DNA from: Bacteroidetes bacterium UBA7692
GTDB taxonomy: Bacteria > Bacteroidota > Bacteroidia > Chitinophagales > LD1
Length of the DNA: 13,258 nt
Assembly: GCA_002482725.1 (NCBI GenBank)
Contig: DLGO01000029.1
Coordinates: forward strand, 8,818-22,075
Reading direction: 5' to 3'
Numbering within the stretch: the first letter of the stretch is position 1; each line of letters opens with the position of its first letter. Below, piece after piece: positions 8,801 through 13,258 of this stretch. The notes under the pieces were generated by a model. That model did not search any database. It was not told where the DNA came from and was given only the letters and a program-made list of their open reading frames with translations. The translations under genes and the position numbers were made by a program.

Positions 8801-10634
8801 AACCGGGCACTGCTGCTTCATTCGGGTACGATACATTTGAGCCGCTGATAATAGGGGCTTCAAATGATCCATTGATGAGGATATTGGAAAGCGCACCGCC
8901 ACATTCTATGGCATCGGGTATGCCATCGTTGTCATCATCCAGGTCGGATGTGTCCGGTATGCCATCGCCATCGCTGTCCAGGCAATCGGTAACGATAACC
9001 TGAATGGTATCCTGCCTGGTACAATTATTAAAGCTTTGGGTTACGATATATATGCCTGTGTTGCTTTGTGCGGCATTGGGTATGGTTGGGTTTTGCTGAG
9101 CGGAGCTATAGCCATTTCCATTTGTCCAGGTGTAGGTGGCCCCTGCTATGCTGCTTTGTGCAAACAGGTTTACTGTAGCGCCTATGCAAACAGGATTGTT
9201 GTTGGAGGCACTTACATCCAATACCGGCCGTGCAGCAATTGTGAGGGTTGTATCCTTTGTGCAGCCATGTGCACGGATAGAAAAGGTATAAGTGTTGCCG
9301 GGCGTAAGATTGGTAAAGTTATTATTGGCTGTAAAGTTGACACCATCGGAAGCGTAAGTGGCTGTGGCATCATTGCTGCTGATGGTAATGCTGGCATCAT
9401 TTACCCCTGCACATCCTGTGTTAGTGACAGCAGCTCCCGTAATATTCAATGGCGCACGGGTGGCTAGGGTAAAGGTAGTATCCTTTGTGCAGCCATGTGC
9501 GCGGATAGAGAAGGTGTAAGTATTGCCGGGTGTAAGATTGGTAAAGTTATTGTTGGCTGTAAAGTTGACACCATCTGAAGCGTAGGTAGCTGTGGCATCA
9601 TTGCTGTTGATGGTAACGCTGGCGTCGTTTACCCCTGCGCAGCCTGTATTGGTTACTACTGCACTGGTTATGTTCAATGGTTGACGTGCAGCAATAGTAA
9701 TGGTGGTGTCGAGGACGCAGCCCTCTGAAGAGCGGGTGTACAAAGTGTATGTATTGCCCGGGGTAAGTCCTCCGAAAGTATTGGTAGCTGTATAGTTGCT
9801 GCCGGTGGCGGAATAGGTAGCCCCTGGATTGTTGGAGTTGAGGGTGATGCTCGCATCATTTACCCCTGCACAGCCCGTGTTAACTACCGTAGCGCCTGTG
9901 ATAGCAAATGGAGAAATGGTAACGTTGGCAGCAACGAAACCCGGAGAACCCACAGGCGTGCCATTGAACGTGGCGTTGCCCTGTGAGTTTATATAGTTAC
10001 CTTCCATTTTATAGTAAGCCATTAAGCCTGCCTGTAGCGTGGGGTTGGGCAGGTTGTTCATGTTTGCCTGGATCTGTGCCTGGGTGCGGGCTACATTCCA
10101 GATGCGCAGCTCATCTATTTGCCCGATGAACTGTTCGGCCTGGCCCGTGGCCTGATTGCCTATTGCAGAAGTTATATTATTAGTAACCAGATTTCCGGTC
10201 CATGCTTGCTCTATTACCAGGCATCCGTTTACGTAGTAGCGTATAAAGCTGCCATCGTAGGTTCCGGCTATATGGTACCATACGTTGTTTTGCAAGGTAT
10301 ACGGGTTGCTCATCAGGTTAAATCCGTTTGAGGTAGTCAGCTCAAATGTGGTAGGGCGTAGCAGGTAATTTACATTGGGTGGCCCTGTATGCTTGCTGAG
10401 TACATTTATACCACCGGTCCAATAGATCAATGCTTCTACTGTCAATTGATTGCCTGTTACATCCAGGTCGCCAATGTTTACCCAGTTGATGCCGGCATTC
10501 AGGTTAAGTGCCTGCTGGGCATTTGCTTGCTGCAGGGTAAGTATTGACATGCACAACGTAGCAAATGCACAAAAAGCGGCATTGATAAGCCTGATAAATA
10601 TTGAGGTCATCCCTATCCGGATTTTATTTTGCAT
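5610..10634 (-). CDS. Giant modular surface protein with T9SS type B sorting domain
   Basis: With the ATG at 10634 the product is 1674 residues. Modules in order: signal peptide (1-39, cleavage near NA|Q); LamG/concanavalin-like domain (about 42-240, with WYHIAGTYDG and GQIDELRIWNVAR); three similar repeats (244-472); an Ig-like stretch (to about 550); thrombospondin type 3 runs such as DSDGDGIPD (from 551); a jelly-roll-like module (about 582-745); more Asp-rich calcium-type runs (746-870); a first CDSI repeat (about 905-955); a second jelly-roll-like module (about 1010-1180); three tandem 52-residue CDSI repeats (about 1200-1355); two SprB-like repeats (to about 1500); and a C-terminal CHU_C/gliding-motility-type domain (about 1580-1674) with IPNLFSPDGDGNNDFF. 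The last directs secretion through the type IX system. It is rich in Asn, Thr, Ser and Gly; a calcium-stabilised adhesin is inferred, and the ligand is unknown. An ATG at 10610 also gives a signal peptide; the ATG at 10763 lies inside the recA terminator and is rejected. Confidence 0.9.
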   Translation of the reverse strand: MQNKIRIGMTSIFIRLINAAFCAFATLCMSILTLQQANAQQALNLNAGINWVNIGDLDVTGNQLTVEALIYWTGGINVLSKHTGPPNVNYLLRPTTFELTTSNGFNLMSNPYTLQNNVWYHIAGTYDGSFIRYYVNGCLVIEQAWTGNLVTNNITSAIGNQATGQAEQFIGQIDELRIWNVARTQAQIQANMNNLPNPTLQAGLMAYYKMEGNYINSQGNATFNGTPVGSPGFVAANVTISPFAITGATVVNTGCAGVNDASITLNSNNPGATYSATGSNYTATNTFGGLTPGNTYTLYTRSSEGCVLDTTITIAARQPLNITSAVVTNTGCAGVNDASVTINSNDATATYASDGVNFTANNNFTNLTPGNTYTFSIRAHGCTKDTTFTLATRAPLNITGAAVTNTGCAGVNDASITISSNDATATYASDGVNFTANNNFTNLTPGNTYTFSIRAHGCTKDTTLTIAARPVLDVSASNNNPVCIGATVNLFAQSSIAGATYTWTNGNGYSSAQQNPTIPNAAQSNTGIYIVTQSFNNCTRQDTIQVIVTDCLDSDGDGIPDTSDLDDDNDGIPDAIECGGALSNILINGSFEAPIISGSNVSYPNEAAVPGWETTSTDDIIELWGNSFNGVTSYDANQHAEINYTQNSALYQDGATTPGDVLYWYVHHLARSGTDVMEVRIGAPGSTIPQGQYATTTAAWAEYSGVYVVPAGQTTTRFEFQAISTGSGNPGAGNFIDDVAFYKVNCLADFDNDGIPNSLDLDSDNDGIYDLIEAGHRQADGNRDGRIDGAPAAFGGNGLFNTLENNDKINAAINYTVANTDNAANQDFLSLDSDGDGCFDVFEGPYPDTDNDGIASTSPVSVSPTGTVLNAGNAYTGIPRQIIPNTYDFQTTAIHTCNCPKDTFIISICNGGSYTRPKGGVVSTAGFYSDTFALANGCDSIVVSDLRVFSPSIPQESDRRICFGDTTQFSASGGAFYAWHPRTGLSDSTIANPQAFPAVTTTYIVDAGVPGNSVILNGDFSQGNTQFSSSYTYSNNTQPAATYFIGPNPNSTHPGFTACTDHTSGTGNMMIVNGAGTANTTVWQQQISITPNTTYIFSAWATNVSSNTTDLAQLQFSINGTQIGNIFTIDPVQCNWTQFYITWNSGSATSANITVLNQNTVAGGNDFALDDLLFAPYCTAHDTIVVEVVQPKRTTVNAVICDDATYTLPGGSIVNATGIYIDTLQNFQACDSIITTNLTVNPTYRDTITPVICANESFTLPDNTVQNTAGTYISSLKTINNCDSIIVTELTVLPLSFTTVDTIICFGQSYQRPGGALVNTSGTYSDTLASANSCDSIITSIVRVVQVQLAVTTTNNTCNGNALGSINTNPSGGDTPYTGTWIPNVSSATSAINLPAGTYDVTITDANGCTATNTSIITEPALLVIDSVVNDSVNCFGECNGAFSIYAGGGVLPYSYTVDGSAASVINTNKCAGNYTILITDGNGCTTADVANVYQPDSVLVFVTPSAPYTDMGNNVLLIASSNYSDAVFRWSPATNLSCTLCDSASAYGTQSITYTLSGSVDIHGNTCESSIEVPVTVIPNHDVYIPNLFSPDGDGNNDFFQWFGNLNGIQQMSIQIFNRTGELVYESRDKNFRWDGYYGGKMVEPGVFVYQIKVTWLDYRSKTDYKGTITIIR
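6567..7034 (-). repeat. Three tandem 156-nt (52-residue) CDSI repeats
   Basis: Within the giant gene the conserved Cys codon recurs at 7034, 6878 and 6722, an exact 156-nt period. Each unit follows the pattern C...Y/F.LPGG......G.Y.DTL......CDSIIT..LTV. A fourth, isolated copy lies at about 7784-7925. Units are diverged at the DNA level, so this is an old protein repeat. Confidence 0.85.
8070..8990 (-). other. Thrombospondin type 3-like calcium-binding runs around a jelly-roll-like module
   Basis: The encoded protein has DSDGDGIPD and DDDNDGIPD (about 8890-8985), then a beta-rich module beginning NILINGSFE, then DFDNDGIPN, DSDNDGIYD, DGNRDGRIDG, DSDGDGCFD and DTDNDGIA (8070-8400). The Asp/Asn/Gly spacing is that of TSP3-type calcium-binding repeats; calcium binding is inferred from family knowledge. 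Confidence 0.8.
9219..9905 (-). repeat. Three tandem 228-231-nt repeats in the giant gene
   Basis: Units lie at 9675-9905 (77 codons), 9447-9674 (76) and 9219-9446 (76). All contain VxNTGCAGVNDAS and LTPGNTYT. The second and third differ at only about 9 of 76 residues and share long identical DNA stretches, while the first is clearly more diverged. This fits a fairly recent duplication of one unit. Confidence 0.92.
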
Positions 10635-10706
10635 TAAATATATAAGTATTATAGTGGCAAAGAAGCGCAAATGTGTTGCATGGGCTTGTATAAAGGCTTT
10701 GGCAGT

Positions 10707-10729
10707 TGTTAACGGAGGCGTGGTTAACA
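10707..10729. promoter_or_regulatory. Inverted repeat upstream of the giant gene, possible operator
   Basis: The perfect arms TGTTAAC (10707-10713) and GTTAACA (10723-10729) flank a 9-nt spacer, between the recA terminator and the start of the giant gene. There is no T-run, so it is not a terminator. It could be a binding site for a dimeric regulator; this is inference only. Confidence 0.35.
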
Positions 10730-10734
10730 GGCAT

Positions 10735-10771
10735 AAAAAAAGCCATGCTGAATTATTCAGCATGGCTTTTT
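10735..10771 (-). terminator. Intrinsic terminator of recA
   Basis: A perfect stem (arms 10737-10752 and 10756-10771, core GCCATGCTGAA/TTCAGCATGGC, 3-nt loop) lies about 20 nt past the recA stop. On the minus strand it exits into seven T residues (complement of 10735-10741). It should isolate recA from the giant gene, which therefore needs its own promoter. Confidence 0.92.
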
Positions 10772-10792
10772 CTTTTATTGAAAATGCAGTAT

Positions 10793-11857
10793 TTAATCTT
10801 CTGCTTCCACTTCGTCGGTCTTTACGACTTCGATGCCCGCGAGGTATTTGGCCTTGATCTTTGCTTCCAGCTCGGCAAGCATTTCAGGATTGTCTTCCAG
10901 CAATTGCTTCACGCTATCGCGGCCTTGCCCTAGTTTTGCTCCCTCGTAGCTGTACCATGAACCGCTCTTTTGCAATATGTTCAGGTCTGTACCCAAGTCT
11001 ACAATCTCACCGCTTTTGCTGATGCCCTGTCCGTACATAATGTCGAACTCGGTGATTTTGAAAGGAGGCGCCATTTTGTTTTTTACCACCTTAACTTTGG
11101 TACGGTTACCTACGATATCATCTTTATCTTTTATCTGGCCTATACGGCGGATGTCCAGACGAACGGATGAATAGAACTTAAGCGCATTACCACCTGTGGT
11201 AGTTTCGGGGCTGCCGAACATAACACCGATCTTGTCGCGCAACTGGTTGATGAATATGCAGCAGCAGCCTGTTTTATTAATAGTTCCGGTAAGCTTGCGA
11301 AGCGCCTGGCTCATCAAACGAGCCTGTAGGCCCATTTTAGATTCACCCATTTCACCTTCTATCTCGCCACGCGGCACCAATGCTGCCACCGAGTCAATTA
11401 CTATAATATCAATAGCGCCGGAGCGTATCAGGTGCTCTGCAATATCCAATGCCTGCTCGCCATCGTCGGGTTGCGATATCAAAAGGTTGCTCACGTCTAC
11501 GCCCAGTTTTTCGGCATAGCCCTTGTCGAATGCATGCTCTGCATCTATGAAGGCAGCAATGCCACCCAGTTTTTGTGAGCTGGCTATGGCGTGTATGGCC
11601 AGGGTTGTTTTACCACTACTCTCCGGCCCGTATATTTCTACTACCCTGCCTTTTGGCAAGCCACCTATGCCCAATGCTATATCGAGCCCTATAGAACCCG
11701 TAGATATAACTTCCGCAGCCAGGATCTTGGAGTCGCCCAGTTTCATTACGGTGCCTTTGCCATAAGCCTTATCGAGCTTTTCTACAGTAAGCTGTAGTGC
11801 TTTCAGCTTTTCTGAAAGCGCGCTGGCTTCCTTTGTTTCTTTTACTTCTTTAGCCAT
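10793..11857 (-). CDS. recA: Recombinase RecA
   Basis: RecA forms ATP-dependent filaments on single-stranded DNA, carries out strand exchange in recombinational repair and acts as co-protease in SOS responses where these exist. The 354-residue chain starts at ATG 11857; an in-frame TTG two codons earlier (11863) is possible but unneeded. Visible are the Walker A motif GPESSGKT (residues 77-84), the Walker B segment IDIIVIDSV, the conserved ALVPRGEIEGEMGE, QARLMSQALRKL and FINQLRDKIGVMFGSPETTTGGNALKF in the L2/DNA-binding region, and an acidic C-terminal tail ending DEVEAED. Length is typical. It is monocistronic: a terminator follows, and the next gene upstream is divergent. A TACTTTTG -7-like box lies about 110 nt upstream. 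Confidence 0.98.
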   Translation of the reverse strand: MAKEVKETKEASALSEKLKALQLTVEKLDKAYGKGTVMKLGDSKILAAEVISTGSIGLDIALGIGGLPKGRVVEIYGPESSGKTTLAIHAIASSQKLGGIAAFIDAEHAFDKGYAEKLGVDVSNLLISQPDDGEQALDIAEHLIRSGAIDIIVIDSVAALVPRGEIEGEMGESKMGLQARLMSQALRKLTGTINKTGCCCIFINQLRDKIGVMFGSPETTTGGNALKFYSSVRLDIRRIGQIKDKDDIVGNRTKVKVVKNKMAPPFKITEFDIMYGQGISKSGEIVDLGTDLNILQKSGSWYSYEGAKLGQGRDSVKQLLEDNPEMLAELEAKIKAKYLAGIEVVKTDEVEAED

Positions 11858-12099
11858 GTTCAACTAATTTTTATTTACTCAAAACGGTTTTTACAAGGAA
11901 TCCGGTTGCGAAGGCTTTTTATTCAGGTTTTCAATTGATTGTTATTCTGATTAACAAACCGAGCATAACAAAAGTAATTTTTTAAACCATATTTGATAAT
12001 ATAATTTGCAGAATGTGAAAAAATATTTCGGTTGCCCGCTATAAACATTCTATCTCTATAAGGTTAAGTTTACATTCGTATAACATCAGACAGAAACTA
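11858..12099. promoter_or_regulatory. Divergent promoter region between recA and the collagen-like gene
   Basis: This A/T-rich 242-nt interval has no coding frame. On the minus strand TACTTTTG (complement of 11969-11976) is a perfect TAnnTTTG match and a possible recA -7 box, though no TTG stands at the right distance upstream. Just downstream is a short inverted repeat, TTGTTA (11939-11944) and TAACAA (11952-11957) with a 7-nt spacer. On the plus strand TACATTCG (12071-12078) is a one-mismatch -7 candidate for the collagen-like gene, again without a good -33 element. Confidence 0.4.
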
Positions 12100-13137
12100 A
12101 TGAAGAAAATTTTATCGCTCGTGATTGCAGCCTGTGCCATACTACAGGTAAGCGCCCAGAATAATATAGGTGTGGGTACCAGCACACCACTGCCCAGCGC
12201 TATACTGGATCTGAACCCGCCTGCTAAGGATAAGGGCTTTCTGGCACCCCGCCTGAACCAGGCGCAGCGTGTGGCTTTGGCTGCTTCGCTTTCGGCTACA
12301 GATAACGGACTGCTGGTGTTTGACCCGATAGATAAGCTGTTCTATTTCTGGAAAGATGTGGCTTGGGTACCTTTCCCTACAGATAACCAATCGCTGGCAT
12401 TTGACCTGGCGACCAACACACTGAGCATAGCCAATGGCAACTCGGTGGTATTGCCGCCAAATACAGGCGCTACGGGAGCCACCGGTGCTACAGGGGGAGT
12501 AGGACCTGCCGGCCCTACAGGAGCTACAGGCGGTGTGGGACCGATAGGGCCCATTGGCCCAATAGGACCAACAGGAGGCCAGGGTATACCCGGCCCGACG
12601 GGACCAACGGGTGCAGCCAGCTACAATACGGCCTTTACCCTGAACACAAGCGGAACTGCTGCTATAACAGATGGAGGCGGCACGCTGACTACCACGCAAG
12701 GTATGTGGCTTACGGGTGGCAATACTAACCCTGCCAGCAATAACATAGGGCAGACAGGTGCGCAGCCACTTGTGTTTATTACCAATAACACCAACCGCAT
12801 GAGCGTAGAGGCAAACGGCGATATTTTTGTAAATAACTCGAAGCCTTTTGTCATAAAAAGGTATAGGTACTGCTGCAATACAGGCGCAGCAGACAACCGT
12901 GACAACGATACAGGATATAGCGCAACAGACTGGAGCGCCGTAATAGCAGGAACAGTAACGAACCATAACCAGGATGAGATTTCGGGCTGGAAATGGATAT
13001 GCTATGTGAAAAATAATACCTGGTGGGTGCGCACGGATGTTGCCAACCCGGATGAAACGGCATGGCTGATAGATGTAATGTTCATCAAGAAGCAAATGGT
13101 GGACGACCAGGACCCGAGGACGACGCCGAATCCGTAG
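12100..13137 (+). CDS. Secreted collagen-like protein with unrecognised C-terminal domain
   Basis: The 345 residues begin with a signal peptide (MKKILSLVIAACAILQVSAQ, cleavage at SA|Q), then NNIGVGTSTP..SAILDL and GFLAPRLNQAQR, an N-terminal pattern common in secreted Bacteroidota proteins. A collagen-like segment of 17 uninterrupted Gly-X-Y triplets covers residues 123-173 (12466-12618), mostly GAT, GPI and GPT. Next comes a segment like those of fibre/adhesin heads (PLVFITNNTNRMSVEANGD). The last about 90 residues contain a Cys-Cys pair and several Trp (TDWSAVIAG, GWKWICYV, NNTWWVRTD), a domain I do not recognise. The collagen stretch suggests a trimeric stalk presenting this domain outside the cell; that role and any ligand are inferred. 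No T9SS sorting domain is visible. It diverges from recA. Confidence 0.85.
   Translation: MKKILSLVIAACAILQVSAQNNIGVGTSTPLPSAILDLNPPAKDKGFLAPRLNQAQRVALAASLSATDNGLLVFDPIDKLFYFWKDVAWVPFPTDNQSLAFDLATNTLSIANGNSVVLPPNTGATGATGATGGVGPAGPTGATGGVGPIGPIGPIGPTGGQGIPGPTGPTGAASYNTAFTLNTSGTAAITDGGGTLTTTQGMWLTGGNTNPASNNIGQTGAQPLVFITNNTNRMSVEANGDIFVNNSKPFVIKRYRYCCNTGAADNRDNDTGYSATDWSAVIAGTVTNHNQDEISGWKWICYVKNNTWWVRTDVANPDETAWLIDVMFIKKQMVDDQDPRTTPNP
12466..12618 (+). repeat. Collagen-like Gly-X-Y repeat, 17 triplets
   Basis: Seventeen consecutive codon triplets encode Gly-X-Y (GAT x3, GGV, GPA, GPT, GAT, GGV, GPI x3, GPT, GGQ, GIP, GPT x2, GAA). Thr and Ile are frequent in the Y position, as in bacterial collagen-like proteins, which lack hydroxyproline. 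Confidence 0.93.
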
Positions 13138-13167
13138 AGGATTTTTACCACTAAGTTACTTTCGGAG

Positions 13168-13187
13168 AAAACGCCTTAACGTTTTTT
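13168..13187. terminator. Weak bidirectional terminator candidate
   Basis: A 6-bp stem, AAAACG (13168-13173) and CGTTTT (13180-13185), with a 6-nt loop is followed by T residues on both exits, 31 nt after the collagen-like gene. The stem is short and A/T-rich, so support is modest. Confidence 0.35.
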
Positions 13188-13197
13188 GATGATGGTC

Positions 13198-13257
13198 CTA
13201 AACCTTGGTAGCCCATGCATTGAGCGGTTTAAAATATTTTGCCGCCTTTTCTGCTAG
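13198..13257 (-). CDS. Possible 3' end of an unidentified gene
   Basis: Reading the minus strand from 13257, one frame is open for 19 codons up to a TAG at 13198-13200 and would end AAKYFKPLNAWATKV, a plausible protein tail. It would converge on the collagen-like gene with a weak hairpin between them. The fragment is too short to identify, and an open frame this short can arise by chance. Confidence 0.35.
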   Translation of the reverse strand, partial: LAEKAAKYFKPLNAWATKV

Positions 13258-13258
13258 A

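Noticed and set aside
10635..10763. A 43-codon N-terminal extension of the giant protein from the ATG at 10763.
   Set aside because: That ATG lies inside the recA terminator stem, and the extension would bury the signal peptide; the start at 10634 or 10610 is more credible.
12142..13095. A 317-codon open frame antisense to the collagen-like gene.
   Set aside because: It is Cys- and Arg-rich with no family signature and lies fully opposite a gene with a signal peptide and Gly-X-Y repeats; the openness follows from the repeat composition of the sense strand.
1..13258. CRISPR arrays, tRNA or rRNA genes, insertion sequences, integrases, toxin-antitoxin or defence genes.
   Set aside because: None were found on reading either strand; the only repeats are in-frame protein repeats.

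Overview
The window looks like a chromosomal segment from a Bacteroidota bacterium, plausibly Chitinophagaceae or a close relative; the rank is inferred. The reasons are a DUF6089-uppS-bamA envelope gene cluster, a giant secreted protein ending in a type B (gliding-motility/CHU_C-like) type IX secretion sorting domain, a secreted protein with the 'GVGT..P..SAILDL' N-terminus typical of the phylum, promoter-like TTG-N21-TAnnTTTG elements, and A/T-rich leaders in place of strong Shine-Dalgarno sites.

Layout. Bases 1-857 (+) are the 3' part of purH (AICAR transformylase domain), followed by a strong intrinsic terminator. A convergent gap with a second, bidirectional terminator separates it from a minus-strand block: DUF6089-type outer-membrane protein (4682-5518), uppS (3788-4585) and bamA (1080-3791). 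uppS and bamA overlap by 4 nt (ATGA). Upstream of this block, also on the minus strand, is a 1674-residue modular surface protein (5610-10634) with a signal peptide, LamG-like domain, three about 76-residue repeats, thrombospondin-type-3 calcium-binding runs, two jelly-roll-like modules, 52-residue 'CDSI' repeats, SprB-like repeats and a C-terminal T9SS sorting domain. Next is recA (10793-11857, -) with its own terminator. Diverging from recA is a secreted collagen-like protein (12100-13137, +) with 17 Gly-X-Y triplets and an unrecognised C-terminal domain. The last 60 bases may be the 3' end of another minus-strand gene.

How the genes fit together. uppS makes the polyprenyl carrier for cell-wall and polysaccharide synthesis, BamA inserts outer-membrane beta-barrels, and the DUF6089 protein is itself a probable small outer-membrane barrel, so this block serves envelope assembly. 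The giant T9SS cargo and the collagen-like protein are surface or secreted products likely to be strain-variable. purH and recA are housekeeping genes. I see no tRNA, rRNA, CRISPR array, insertion sequence, integrase or defence cassette. The least explained parts are the giant adhesin, with recently duplicated repeats, and the C-terminal domain of the collagen-like protein; neither by itself shows a new system.
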